NCBI GenBank assembly: GCA_012026795.1
Contig: VEPM01000012.1
Span: 58,903 to 122,902, forward strand
From: Candidatus Methanoperedens sp.
GTDB lineage: Archaea; Halobacteriota; Methanosarcinia; Methanosarcinales; Methanoperedenaceae
DNA: 64,000 nucleotides
Reading direction: 5' to 3'
Each line of letters begins with the position of its first letter. Within the stretch, counting starts at the first letter, position 1. A program made the translations under genes and the position numbers. The notes beneath the pieces are model-generated. The model saw only the letters and a list, made by a program, of their open reading frames with translations, did not search any database and was not told where the DNA came from. Positions 1-8,745 of the stretch are shown piece by piece.

Positions 1-68
1 GTTTTAAGCGCCAGAAGGTGCTGAAATAAAGATAGCCAGTGACTCGGGTTCAAATCCCGATCGGAGCA
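1..68 (+). tRNA. tRNA, 3' portion only, probably intron-containing
   Basis: A T arm is clear: stem TCGGG/CCCGA around the loop TTCAAAT, followed by a 7-nt acceptor strand TCGGAGC and discriminator A at 68. No CCA is encoded. Upstream, GCCAG plus TGAC fits the 3' anticodon stem and a short variable region. The bases before it (1-32) do not form a continuous anticodon arm but contain a hairpin, GCGCC-AGAA-GGTGC. That suggests an archaeal intron at position 37/38. The 5' exon and anticodon lie outside the window, so the amino acid cannot be named. Confidence 0.65.
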
Positions 69-90
69 TTTGCGGTTAGTTCAAATCCGG

Positions 91-1023
91 TTACCATAAG
101 ACCACAAGAAAGGTAATAACAATTATGGTTAATCCTTCCTGCATCAGCGTGGCAAGAAGCATTATTTGCATTCCCAATTTAGGAGAGAAAATCCCTGTAT
201 AATAAGGAACGGTGAATCGCAGGCGCACTATGCTTGAAAGCACCCGGCCCAGGAGTAACGTTATCACGATTTCTTTTGACGTCATTACGCCATCAGCTAA
301 AAGCTTACCTGCTATCGTATATGCCCCGACGTTACTTGCAAACCATGCTGCAATGATGGGGAGAGCCTGCACCGGAAGAGATTTCAGGACAGGCAGGCCT
401 TTCAGATATGCAGATAGCATATCGAAAAAACCGATATCGATAAGCTGAAATACGATTATTGCAGCTATTATCATTGTTGGGATAATTCTCCGCAGGGGAA
501 CCCATGAAGATAATATCGAACTTTTCAGTGCATCCCTGAATTTCTTTGTCTTTATTCCCTGTTGTATAATTACACTCTTCTTGGGAGGCAATAGAAAGCG
601 GCCGAGAATAAGGGATATTGCTGTCCGAAGAAGCCCGACTCCAACAACTATGCCAAGATAAATGATTCCTGTTGTTCCGAGCAATATTAGAAGTACAGGA
701 GTAAGATCCCTTACAAAGATGAATGTTGCAGGAAAAGATGTTACAAGAGAGGAAACCAGGGTTTCTTTATCGTCAATCAATCCTTTTTTGTTAAGCTGTG
801 CCACCATTGAATTCCCGGCTGTTGGGGATCCGAAGGACACGAAGAAGCTCACGCCGATTTCCTCCCTGAGGTGCCCGAAGCGCATAAAGGGCGCAGTTAT
901 GAAGCCAAGCCTCTGGACCCATCCCATTTCTATCAACAGTTCCATCAGGATAATACCTGCGATCGTTGCAGGTATCACTGATAAAAGATACTGTAAAGCC
1001 TGGCGGAGTGCGTCGAACCACAT
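91..1023 (-). CDS. Nucleoside-recognition (Gate) domain membrane protein, COG3366 type
   Basis: This 310-residue polytopic membrane protein has about eight hydrophobic segments. It matches the archaeal COG3366/MJ0871-like family that carries the nucleoside-recognition Gate domain. The conserved-looking stretch SFGSPTAGNSMVAQL lies near residues 62-76 and a second polar-lined motif (ASNVGAYTIAGKLLADG) near 228-244. Family members are presumed transporters or gating proteins, but no substrate is established. It starts at an ATG at 1023 and is a single gene, read toward the tRNA. Function is from family resemblance only. Confidence 0.75.
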   Translation of the reverse strand: MWFDALRQALQYLLSVIPATIAGIILMELLIEMGWVQRLGFITAPFMRFGHLREEIGVSFFVSFGSPTAGNSMVAQLNKKGLIDDKETLVSSLVTSFPATFIFVRDLTPVLLILLGTTGIIYLGIVVGVGLLRTAISLILGRFLLPPKKSVIIQQGIKTKKFRDALKSSILSSWVPLRRIIPTMIIAAIIVFQLIDIGFFDMLSAYLKGLPVLKSLPVQALPIIAAWFASNVGAYTIAGKLLADGVMTSKEIVITLLLGRVLSSIVRLRFTVPYYTGIFSPKLGMQIMLLATLMQEGLTIIVITFLVVLW

Positions 1024-1128
1024 TATGGATTAATTGGATTTCAATTTTAATAAATATAATATATGTTTTGTTTCCAGCAGAGGCGCAGCTCATCGATTAA
1101 ACGACTTACGAAGTTTGAACAGAAGTGG

Positions 1129-1437
1129 CTAGATTTTCTCTATTACAGACTCTACTTTCTCCTCCATATCCTTTGGAGCATCCCTTCTATCATCGATTGT
1201 AAGGTGTGTGACAACCCTTTTTGCGCCTTTTTTTATAAGCGCTTCGTGAGCTGCTCTTGCTACGTTGAAAGCTTCATCGATAGAGGATACCTCTATTACT
1301 GTCCCCATCGGGGTTAACTGGTATTTAATGCCCGACATTTCAATAGCCTTTACAGCCTCTGAAATATAAGGACTCATACTTGTGCTTCCGGTCCCCAGAG
1401 CTGCAATCTCAAGTTCTGCTGTGATAATCGATTTCAT
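1129..1437 (-). CDS. MTH1187-family thiamine-binding-like protein (UPF0045)
   Basis: A 102-residue protein of the MTH1187/YkoF-like family (COG0011, UPF0045), with the typical ferredoxin-like fold length. The opening ITAELEIAALGTGSTSMSPY and the YQLTPMGTVIE core are the family's signature segments. Relatives form tetramers and bind thiamine or related small molecules, and they often accompany thiamine uptake or salvage genes. No such genes are adjacent here. The start codon is ATG, preceded on the coding strand by a GGAGG-like stretch (revcomp of cctcc, 1444-1448). The family call is firm; the physiological ligand is not shown. Confidence 0.85.
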   Translation of the reverse strand: MKSIITAELEIAALGTGSTSMSPYISEAVKAIEMSGIKYQLTPMGTVIEVSSIDEAFNVARAAHEALIKKGAKRVVTHLTIDDRRDAPKDMEEKVESVIEKI

Positions 1438-1553
1438 ATCTAACCTCCTGAATATATGATTATAAGTAATCTTTTAACCAAATAACTAACCGCAAAAGTA
1501 TTATGGATTTTGAGACATAAATATGTTATGGCAAAGAGCATCTGTTATCACTT

Positions 1554-2291
1554 TCATAGAATCAGTGTCTCCTTTCCGATTAATACAAGCTGTTCGAATT
1601 TAGCGGCTCGCTCTTTGTGTATAAAGTAAGGTTCGATTATCCAGAGTCCATTCATCGGTCTGTTATTACTTGATGTAATAAAAGGTCCACTGGTTCCGAA
1701 GAGCAAATAATTAAGACCTGGTTCAGGAAATACCTGCCATAGTGGAGGGACCCTGCGTAAACGATGTCCCATGGAAATAAAGGGAGGATATGCTAAAGTA
1801 TATTCAGGGTTTTTACCCGCGAGTTCCTGTGCCCAGCGAAATACATCTGCTACGATCATTCCCTCTTTTATATGCCCGGCAATCTTTACTGAAACGTCAT
1901 GCGCATATGCAGCCAGAGCCTCAAGGTCAGGATTGCTTCCCATTACATGATTTATTGTATAATCTCCCGGATAATCGTTGTAAATCGGAGCCATGTCTAT
2001 TAATATAATATCATTCTCCTGCAAAATACGCTTATCTTCTGTAAAATAGCTGGATACAAGAGCATACGCACTTCTCAATTTTGTGCTTCCTTCACCCACA
2101 CCTATGATAGGCATGTGCCAGTGCTGTTTCACACCATTCTTATTGAAAATCCGAGAGGCAACTTCCTTTACTTCCTTCTCAGTCATGCCGACTTTGATAT
2201 TGCTCACTATCTCCTCACCAATTGTTCTGGTAAAATTTCTCGCTGCAAGATATCCTTCCAGATCTTCATCCGAAATTTCGATTTCATTCAT
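1554..2291 (-). CDS. M24-family metallopeptidase (Xaa-Pro aminopeptidase-like), single domain
   Basis: This 245-residue protein consists of the pita-bread M24 catalytic domain alone, lacking the creatinase N domain carried by the 372-residue M24 protein at 14.6 kb. The five expected metal ligands are all visible: D99 and D110 (IDMAPIYNDYPGD), H176 (MGHRLRR), E220 (IIEPYF) and E233 (FEQLVLIG). It should therefore be an active dinuclear-metal aminopeptidase or related hydrolase. The substrate is not predictable, and the sequence departs from typical prolidases in the loop between D110 and H176. It stands alone. Confidence 0.8.
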   Translation of the reverse strand: MNEIEISDEDLEGYLAARNFTRTIGEEIVSNIKVGMTEKEVKEVASRIFNKNGVKQHWHMPIIGVGEGSTKLRSAYALVSSYFTEDKRILQENDIILIDMAPIYNDYPGDYTINHVMGSNPDLEALAAYAHDVSVKIAGHIKEGMIVADVFRWAQELAGKNPEYTLAYPPFISMGHRLRRVPPLWQVFPEPGLNYLLFGTSGPFITSSNNRPMNGLWIIEPYFIHKERAAKFEQLVLIGKETLIL

Positions 2292-2530
2292 GATTTTCTC
2301 CCCACTTTGAAAAATGTCATATCTTCCTGAAGCATAACCAACTGCTGGCTATGAATGGTTTTCCATTGCTCCTGTAATAATACTGGTTTGGAATATTAAA
2401 AGTCTATTGCTCTGAACGAACCCATCCGAAAAGTCAAAATCACAGAGATTTTTTCTTCTTCTGATAAAAAGGAGACGCCGTTGTGAACGGCGTGGCGATG
2501 CATGTCGCGAATATATCTAATTAAAGAAAA

Positions 2531-2659
2531 TTAAGATAAGTTTGCTATTTGCTTATCCTGAAAATTACAGGATACTCCGAATTCACATGCCCGGAGCTCT
2601 TCACATTCTTTATTAATAATTCGCGTTACGCAGTTTATTTCCAGGTGCTTACATTTCAT
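2531..2659 (-). CDS. Possible small Cys-rich protein (42 aa)
   Basis: An ATG-initiated 42-codon frame with five cysteines at residues 3, 10, 19, 25 and 31 (spacings 6, 8, 5, 5). The high Cys density suggests a metal-binding miniprotein, but no family is recognised. A GGA sits upstream at a workable distance for ribosome binding. A second small Cys-rich frame with no clear sequence similarity occurs at 51743. It may be non-coding by chance; conservation would settle it. Confidence 0.35.
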   Translation of the reverse strand: MKCKHLEINCVTRIINKECEELRACEFGVSCNFQDKQIANLS

Positions 2660-2707
2660 ATTTCTTCCATCCGTTAGACCCTTCATTCTAACCATCATCA
2701 ATAAAAC

Positions 2708-2950
2708 TCACACTTTGATTAATATAGGTGTGAAAAATATGTGGATTTCCATTGTAAGTGTGAAAGCCAGTGGATGTATTCAATAGTTAGAACCCAGATC
2801 AAATTGATTAAAATCCTCCCTCAGGCTCCTGTTCTTTCTTTCAATCATTATTCTTGAGGTTATTGCCCTTCTCTTGAATTTTCTTGGTAAAACCATAATC
2901 GATCCCGACACTTGCTAATCTTTTCACATTTTGATTAAGCTTGGTGTGAA
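2708..2950. repeat. Two 27-bp imperfect direct copies in the 2292-2984 gap
   Basis: TCACACTTTGATTAA...GGTGTGAA at 2708-2734 recurs as TCACATTTTGATTAA...GGTGTGAA at 2924-2950. Each copy has inverted ends (TCACA...TGTGA). They lie in the gene-poor stretch between the M24 peptidase and VapC. That stretch also holds a perfect 8-bp hairpin with a GTG loop (2475-2493), the small Cys-rich frame, and a doubtful basic 38-codon frame (2780-2896, minus). The copies may be operator-like sites or remnants of a small mobile element; no gene product was recognised between them. Confidence 0.5.
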
Positions 2951-2984
2951 GAACGTGTGAAACCTATGTGAGCCTGGATTTATT

Positions 2985-3395
2985 CTATTTATTCATTCCC
3001 CGCCACGTTCTCTTTAAACCCGGGATATTATCAAAATCCGTATCCTCTGAAAATATAATCTCTGCACCTGCAATGAACGCTGATGCTGCGTGTATAGCAT
3101 CCCGTGGGAGAAGATGATATCCCCTGATAAGTTCAAGAGCTTTCCATATTACACCATCATTAACATCAATAAACCTCATATTTGGCATAGTTAGAAAAGC
3201 TTCAAGATTTTTAATGGCCACACCAGGGCCTTTGACTTTTTTTACCTTATAAAAAACTTCATCAAATGTGAGAAAAGAAGTACAGGCAGTCATTTCCCCG
3301 GTCTGTATCCGTTCCATTAACTCTCTTGTCCACTCTCCAATCTCTGTTTCATCCAGCATCGCGTAGATTATCAGGTTTGAATCAAAATAATTCAA
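2985..3395 (-). CDS. vapC: VapC-type PIN-domain ribonuclease toxin
   Basis: A 136-residue PIN domain with the acidic catalytic residues in place: D5 (YFDSN), E46 (FDEV), D99 (PRDAIHAA) and D118/D120 (SEDTDF). PIN toxins cleave tRNA or other RNA when freed from their antitoxin. The gene starts with TTG and overlaps the stop of the upstream AbrB-type antitoxin by 4 bp, the usual arrangement for translational coupling in these modules. Length and all active-site positions look intact, so the module is probably functional. Confidence 0.88.
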   Translation of the reverse strand: MNYFDSNLIIYAMLDETEIGEWTRELMERIQTGEMTACTSFLTFDEVFYKVKKVKGPGVAIKNLEAFLTMPNMRFIDVNDGVIWKALELIRGYHLLPRDAIHAASAFIAGAEIIFSEDTDFDNIPGLKRTWRGMNK

Positions 3396-3634
3396 TTTAT
3401 CCTCTCTTCCAGTTCCTCTTCATACGCTTCATGAGGATGGAACTTGAGTTTACCCATGCCTTTTGCACTTTCCCTGAAGATGGCAACTGCATCCTGCGGA
3501 GGTTTTTCTATCTCTAATTTATTATTAACTAACCTGAAAAGTACCTTTGATCCAGGATAGATGTTCAGAGCATGTCTTATTTCCTGGGGAATGACTACCT
3601 GCCCTTTTGGACCGACTTTCATTATGGCTTCCAT
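3392..3634 (-). CDS. vapB: AbrB/MazE-type (VapB) antitoxin
   Basis: An 80-residue protein. Residues 1-50 form a SpoVT/AbrB swapped-hairpin DNA-binding domain (VGPKGQVVIPQEIRHALNI is diagnostic). The acidic C-terminal tail would bind and block the PIN toxin. It is the first gene of a two-gene operon with the PIN gene and presumably autorepresses it. The internal ATG at codon 5 is an alternative start. Confidence 0.88.
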   Translation of the reverse strand: MEAIMKVGPKGQVVIPQEIRHALNIYPGSKVLFRLVNNKLEIEKPPQDAVAIFRESAKGMGKLKFHPHEAYEEELEERIN

Positions 3635-3691
3635 TTTGGTTATCTCCAGTGTTTATGTCTGGTATAACTTGTATTTATACTTAATCAGATT

Positions 3692-3751
3692 ACACGGATT
3701 TGCACGGATAATCCAATCCGCGCGTATCCGCGTCATCCGCACAATCCGTGT
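3692..3751. repeat. 60-bp GC-rich imperfect inverted repeat
   Basis: The ends ACACGGATT (3692) and AATCCGTGT (3743-3751) are perfect inverted copies. The interior is made of ATCCG/CGGAT words, giving an imperfect hairpin inside an otherwise AT-rich intergenic stretch. It resembles dispersed extragenic palindromes. Only one copy is present in this window, so dispersal cannot be tested here. Confidence 0.6.
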
Positions 3752-3809
3752 TCTATGCCTGATTTTTCTCTTAACCGAGGACATACGATAATTATTCAGG
3801 ATAGTTTTA

Positions 3810-4846
3810 TTGCCTTTTGAATTATGTTTTGTCCAGATGGTAGATATCCAGTTGTTCGGGATGGTCGTAGATTCCACAGTGCTTGCCCTGATAGTATCAG
3901 CCTTAGGGGTGATTATTGCTTACCTGAATTATCGCAAGAAACCTGCTGCCCATCCCCCCGTTGTCTCCCAATCTGCCTGCAACTCTTCAGGTGTAATTCA
4001 GCAGAACGCCAATAATATGAGTATCGAAGAGCGACTATAAAAATTAATTCACCTGAGATAAAAAATGCGTCTGCTCCCATTGTTAATCTTATTAATTGCA
4101 CAATAAATATCCAGAATCTGAGTCCTCTTGATCTTGATAAAGAAACCGTTTTGAAAAATATCAGCGATTGTTTTATCCGGAATTTACCTGAAATGACAGG
4201 AGCCGTTATTAATGATGCTTCATTTGAACTCAGCAATGATAAGCTCAAACTCTTGAATGTAACGCGCGAGAAAGTTGACCAATATTCAAAAGTAAAAGGA
4301 AAGCCTGTTAAAGATGCCAATATTCTTCGTACTCTGGGTAATGAGGTATATTATCTAGGAAAACCTGAAGATGCCTTCAAGTATTTCACCGAAGCACTCG
4401 AAATAGATGAGGAACTTAAGGATATAAGGGGAAAACCAATAGATCTTAACAACATCGGACTTTTGTACCAGGACTGGGGAAAGCCGGAGAAAGCGCTGGA
4501 ATTTTACGAGAAAGCGCTAAAAATAGATTAGGAGCTTAAGGATATAAGGGGAAAAGCAACACATCTCAACAATATCGCGGGTGTATATCAGGACTGGGGA
4601 AAACAGGAGAAAGCGCTGGAATTTTACGAGAAAGCACTAAAAATAGATGAGGAACTTAAGGATATAAGGGGAAAAGCAATAGACTTTAACAACATCGGAC
4701 TTGTGTACCAGGGCTGGGGAAAGCCAGAGAAAGCACTGGAATTTTATAATAAATCATTGATAATATTCAATGAATTGAAAGCTGTCAGAAGTGCGGACAT
4801 TGTAAAGGGAAATATCGAGTTTTTGAGAGAAAATCTGAAAAATTAG
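3810..4846 (+). pseudogene. Membrane-anchored TPR-repeat protein, broken by a frameshift and an in-frame TAG
   Basis: The first part (to 4040) encodes one membrane segment (ALIVSALGVIIAYLNYR) and a Gln/Asn-rich linker ending in a stop. A second frame then continues the product and reads into tetratricopeptide repeats of the LNNIGLLYQDWGKPEKALEFYEKAL kind (about 40-residue units, 4330-4800). In this frame a TAG at 4529-4531 replaces the GAG found at the same place in the neighbouring repeats (ALKIDEELKD). Translation past the TAG stays in TPR sequence to 4846, overlapping the hisS stop by 4 bp. The first start is uncertain (TTG 3810, ATG 3837 or 3861). The simplest reading is a decaying gene. 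Pyrrolysine decoding of the TAG is possible only if the genome has pyl genes. Confidence 0.7.
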
Positions 4847-6075
4847 CTTTTCACTCTTTCAACCGCTTCCTCCACCGTAACCAGCACCTGCTCCCCGGTC
4901 TTCATATCCTTAAGCGCCACCTTCCCTGCATCAAGCTCGTTCTTTCCCACGATAACCACATGACTTGCGCCAATCGTATTGGCATAAGCGATCTGGTCCT
5001 TGAACTTGCGCCCCATGACATCTAAGTATGTCGGGAGATGCTCCCTTAGCTTACTTGCAATAATTATTGCTTCTTTGCGCGTGTCCTCAAACGATACTAC
5101 CACAATGCGTCCGGGTGGTTGGGGATGTACCTCACAGATCTCCATTATCCTGTCAAACCCGATACCGTATCCGGTTGATGGCGTGTCTTCGCCCCCGAAA
5201 AGCGCCGCAAGCCTGTATGACCCGCCGCCGCACACCTGGTTCTGGGCGCCAAGTCCTTCACAATAAATCTCAAACACCATGCCTGTATAATAATCAAGAC
5301 CTCTTGCGATCCCGAGATCAACCTGATACTCCAGGCCATACACATCCAGGAGATCAAGAAGCGCTTTGAATTGCGATATCGCATCAATATCCCCAACAAG
5401 TTCGCGCGCCTCATGAACTGCATTTTCACCATGTAATCCAATTAAGCGGAACAACTTTCCCCTCATATCATCAGGTGCATTGATCTCTTCAAGAAATTCC
5501 TCAAGCCCTTTATCATCTTTCTTATCCACAAGCCGCATGATCTTGCCCTGGTGTTCAGGCCTGGTATCTTTTAAAAGAGCCCGCACTATTCCCAGGTTTC
5601 CCACATGGAGATCTCCACTGATACCTGCACTTTTTAACATTTCAACCGCAAGCGCTATTACTTCTGCATCAGACTCAGGCCTTGCGCTTCCGATTATCTC
5701 GACCCCGAACTGGAAAAACTCACGGAAACGTCCTTTCTGGGGACGCTCATACCTGAAGCAGTTATCAAAATAAAAGAATTTCAGGGGCTTTGGCGATCTC
5801 TGGAGCTCTTCCACATACATCCTTACTACAGGGGCGGTCAGTTCAGGACGAAGCGCTATCTCGCGGTCACCCTTATCCTTGAAATTATATATTTCACCCA
5901 GTATCCCTTCACCGGATTTAAGCGTAAAAAGCTCTATATGTTCAAATGTCGGTGTTTTTATCTCCCCGTATCCCCAGTGTGTAGCGACCTCGCGTAACTT
6001 ATTTTCAATATATCTGCGCTTAATCATTTCTTCCGGCAGGAAATCACGCGTGCCTCTGGGTTTCTGGAGCTCCAT
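4843..6075 (-). CDS. hisS: Histidyl-tRNA synthetase
   Basis: A class II aminoacyl-tRNA synthetase of 410 residues that charges tRNA-His. The start is placed at the ATG at 6075, preceded on the coding strand by AAAGGAAGA; a longer frame reaches 6147 but adds no conserved sequence. Motifs seen: the N-terminal [10 protein letters not shown], motif 2 region [16 protein letters not shown], HisA loop [13 protein letters not shown], the glycine-rich [14 protein letters not shown], motif 3 [10 protein letters not shown], and a C-terminal anticodon-binding domain. Length is normal for archaeal HisRS. It converges on the broken TPR gene with a 4-bp overlap. Confidence 0.96.
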   Translation of the reverse strand: MELQKPRGTRDFLPEEMIKRRYIENKLREVATHWGYGEIKTPTFEHIELFTLKSGEGILGEIYNFKDKGDREIALRPELTAPVVRMYVEELQRSPKPLKFFYFDNCFRYERPQKGRFREFFQFGVEIIGSARPESDAEVIALAVEMLKSAGISGDLHVGNLGIVRALLKDTRPEHQGKIMRLVDKKDDKGLEEFLEEINAPDDMRGKLFRLIGLHGENAVHEARELVGDIDAISQFKALLDLLDVYGLEYQVDLGIARGLDYYTGMVFEIYCEGLGAQNQVCGGGSYRLAALFGGEDTPSTGYGIGFDRIMEICEVHPQPPGRIVVVSFEDTRKEAIIIASKLREHLPTYLDVMGRKFKDQIAYANTIGASHVVIVGKNELDAGKVALKDMKTGEQVLVTVEEAVERVKS

Positions 6076-6242
6076 TAATATTCTTCCTTTTGCCTCGAAT
6101 ACAGCTTTGATATTAATAAATCCGTATGTTTTCCACCTTCTCAACAAAGATGTGAGAATTCAAGAAATAGAATTAGAAACAGAAATATAAATAATAACAG
6201 AAATAGTAACAATTAATAATTCTTACTGACTACATATACATC

Positions 6243-6827
6243 ATGGGGATAAAAGAAACTATAAAAGAAATAAAGGAAAGCAATAATTTCTGGGTTGGGC
6301 TTCTTCGGGATTTTTTATTTGTTATTATAGTAGTTGCGATTTTTGCTTCGGTCTCTTACATTGCCCTTGGCCGTTTTTCCCCGATGGTAGCAGTAGAAAG
6401 TAAAAGCATGGTCCCCCATCTGAATATAGGCGATATAATTTTTATCGAAAGCGCGGACCGCTCGAAAATTATAACATATGAGGATGGTCAAAAAACAGGA
6501 TATTTATCTTTTGGTTATTACGGTGATGTAATTTTATACATGCGGTCCGGAGATGAGAAGAGAACTTCTATCATTCATCGAGCAATGTATTACGTCAATA
6601 AAGGCGAACCTATGTGGCCGGGCGGGCCTTCTGCTCCCAATGCGGGTTATATTACAAAAGGGGATAATAACGATACAAATCCGATATACGACCAGCAGGG
6701 AAGCATAAGTTATTTGCAGCCAGTCAAGAAGGAATGGGTAATTGGTGTTGCCCGTTTCAGACCAGTACCTTTGATCGGGTGTGTCTCACTCACCATGAGA
6801 GGAAATCTCGCCTGTTTTAACCAGTAA
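6243..6827 (+). CDS. Signal peptidase I, archaeal/eukaryal (S26B) type, copy 1
   Basis: A 194-residue membrane-bound peptidase that removes signal peptides from secreted preproteins. One N-terminal membrane helix (about 24-43) is followed by the catalytic domain: S55 in ESKSMVPHL, H112 in IIHRAM (His replaces bacterial Lys, as in Sec11), and D141/D144 in TKGDNNDTN. It is followed 79 bp later by a close paralogue with the same length and motifs. The many exported proteins in this window are plausible substrates. Confidence 0.9.
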   Translation: MGIKETIKEIKESNNFWVGLLRDFLFVIIVVAIFASVSYIALGRFSPMVAVESKSMVPHLNIGDIIFIESADRSKIITYEDGQKTGYLSFGYYGDVILYMRSGDEKRTSIIHRAMYYVNKGEPMWPGGPSAPNAGYITKGDNNDTNPIYDQQGSISYLQPVKKEWVIGVARFRPVPLIGCVSLTMRGNLACFNQ

Positions 6828-6906
6828 TTGTGTATAAATCCGGCTTGAATCTGGATTAATAAGGAACAAGTCTTAATATGATAACTGATATTATCTCAAT
6901 CTGTTT

Positions 6907-7488
6907 ATGGGTCTAAAAAAAATAGTAAAATATTTTAAAGAAAGTGATAGTTTCTTTGCAGGACTTTTGCGTGATATGGTCTTTGTACTTACAGTTGTAC
7001 TTATTTTCGCCTCGGTTTCAAAGATCGCATTGGGACTATATACACCAATGGTAGCAGTAGAAAGCGGGAGCATGATCCCCCACATCCGGATCGGTGATAT
7101 CATATTTGTTGAAAGTATCAATCGCACGGAAATAATCACAAATGAAGAGGGGAAAAAGATGAACTATTTGTCTTTTGATGAATATGGCGATGTCATCTTA
7201 TACAAACCACGTGGGATTGAGGGAGTTACACCAATTATCCATCGAGCCATGTATTACGTGAACGAAAGCGAACCCATGTGGCCCGGAGGACCTCTTGCCC
7301 CACATGCCGGCTACATTACAAAAGGTGATAATACAAAAACTAATGCTGCATATGACCAGCAAGGCAGTATAAGTCACCTGCAGCCTATTAAAAAAGAATG
7401 GGTGATCGGGAAAGCAAGATTTGGCAGGGTACCATTGCTCGGATGTATTTCGCTTATTCCCAGAGGGAATTTTGCATGTTTTAAATAA
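6907..7488 (+). CDS. Signal peptidase I, archaeal/eukaryal (S26B) type, copy 2
   Basis: A 193-residue paralogue of the preceding gene, with the same plan: one N-terminal helix, S55 (ESGSMIPHI), H112 (IIHRAM) and D141 (TKGDNTKTN). The two share long identical segments such as GPMVAVES-like and PMWPGGP, showing tandem duplication. Divergence is spread through the protein, so the duplication is not recent and both copies look catalytically intact. A TATA-like stretch upstream (6870-6895) suggests its own promoter. They may differ in substrate preference or be redundant. Confidence 0.9.
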   Translation: MGLKKIVKYFKESDSFFAGLLRDMVFVLTVVLIFASVSKIALGLYTPMVAVESGSMIPHIRIGDIIFVESINRTEIITNEEGKKMNYLSFDEYGDVILYKPRGIEGVTPIIHRAMYYVNESEPMWPGGPLAPHAGYITKGDNTKTNAAYDQQGSISHLQPIKKEWVIGKARFGRVPLLGCISLIPRGNFACFK

Positions 7489-7503
7489 TAAAAAGAGATG
7501 ATT

Positions 7504-8745
7504 TCAGGCGTACAACTTTGTCTGGTTGGGCGGCTTGAAATCTTCCAGCGGTTTTAACCTGTAATCCTCGAATAAAACTCTTTTAGTGCTTTCGGAAGGA
7601 ACGCTCAAAGAGATTTCTTTGGTCCTTCCGTACCTGCCTTTACTTACAACAGTTGCATTCAGGATACCCATCATATCAAGCTCGGATATCAAATCCGTAA
7701 CCCTTCGCTGGGTCAGGATTTCTATTCCTATCAATCTGCACATCTGCTTGTAAATATTATACGCTTCGCCTGTTGTGAGGTTGCTGTCACCATTGTATCC
7801 GAGAAGAACCACACTCAATAGAACAAGCTTGGACTGGCTCGGCAGGGTCCTCACTACCTCTACTATCCTGTCTATTTCTATTTTCTCCTGGGCCTGTTTG
7901 ACATGCGCTTCAAGGACCTTGCTCGATTTTATTCGTTCTGCGATCTCTCCTGATACCCGCAAAAGATCAAGTGCACGCCTTGCATCCCCATGTTCCTGGG
8001 CTGCATAAGCAGCACAAAGAGGGATAACAGTCTCTTCCAGTACCTGGGGTTTAAAAGCCATCTGTGCTCTCTGGTTAAGGATATCCCTTATCTGGTTTGC
8101 ATCATAAGGCGGGAAAATAATTTCTTCTTCGCCCAGTGAACTTTTAACCCTTGGATCGAGGAATTCTGTGAATTTAAGATCATTCGTGACGCCTATAAGA
8201 CTGACTTTTGATTTTTTCAAGTCCGAATTTATCCTGGTAAGATTGTAAAGCACATCATCTCCTTTGCATACAAGTTTATCAACCTCATCGAGTATTATTA
8301 TTGCTATGCGTTTATCCAAGTCAAGAGCGCCCTTTAGTTCAGAATATACCTGGTCTGTCGGCCACCCGGTCATGGGAATGTCCTTATCGAAATGCCGTGC
8401 AATGGATGCCAGCAAACGGTATTGCGTATCCACCACTTCACAGTTAATATATACAACGACACATGGGATATCATGCGTTTCACTTGTTTTTTCAAGTTCC
8501 CTGCCTACATGTTTTGCCACAGCGGTTTTACCTGTTCCGGTCTTTCCGTATATCAGGATATTAGAAGGGGTTTCACCCCTTAAAGCCGAAACTAATATTG
8601 TAGCCAATCCTTTTACCTGATCGTTCCTGTGCGGAAGATAATCCGGAGTATATGTTGATCTCAGTACCTCTCTGTTCTCAAAGATCGTTGCACGCATCAA
8701 CATATCTTCGAAAATACCGTTTATTGGTGATTTATTTGTCTCCAT
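7504..8745 (-). CDS. cdc6: Orc1/Cdc6 replication initiator
   Basis: A 413-residue AAA+ ATPase that recognises origin repeats and loads the MCM helicase. Walker A is GKTGTGKT at 67-74, Walker B is IIILDEVDKL around 149-158, followed by sensor regions. The C-terminal winged helix (about 300-413) binds DNA. The gene is transcribed away from a 508-bp non-coding region containing several origin-recognition-box-like elements. This is the standard arrangement of archaeal oriC next to orc1/cdc6, so this is likely the initiator acting at the adjacent origin. Confidence 0.95.
   Translation of the reverse strand: METNKSPINGIFEDMLMRATIFENREVLRSTYTPDYLPHRNDQVKGLATILVSALRGETPSNILIYGKTGTGKTAVAKHVGRELEKTSETHDIPCVVVYINCEVVDTQYRLLASIARHFDKDIPMTGWPTDQVYSELKGALDLDKRIAIIILDEVDKLVCKGDDVLYNLTRINSDLKKSKVSLIGVTNDLKFTEFLDPRVKSSLGEEEIIFPPYDANQIRDILNQRAQMAFKPQVLEETVIPLCAAYAAQEHGDARRALDLLRVSGEIAERIKSSKVLEAHVKQAQEKIEIDRIVEVVRTLPSQSKLVLLSVVLLGYNGDSNLTTGEAYNIYKQMCRLIGIEILTQRRVTDLISELDMMGILNATVVSKGRYGRTKEISLSVPSESTKRVLFEDYRLKPLEDFKPPNQTKLYA

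Noticed and set aside
2780..2896. Basic 38-codon minus-strand frame
   Set aside because: Weak start and no family resemblance; left out as a gene and mentioned only in the gap description.
3653..3877. Minus-strand 74-codon frame upstream of vapB
   Set aside because: Runs through the GC-rich palindrome; Arg/Ile repeats reflect the repeat sequence and not a protein.
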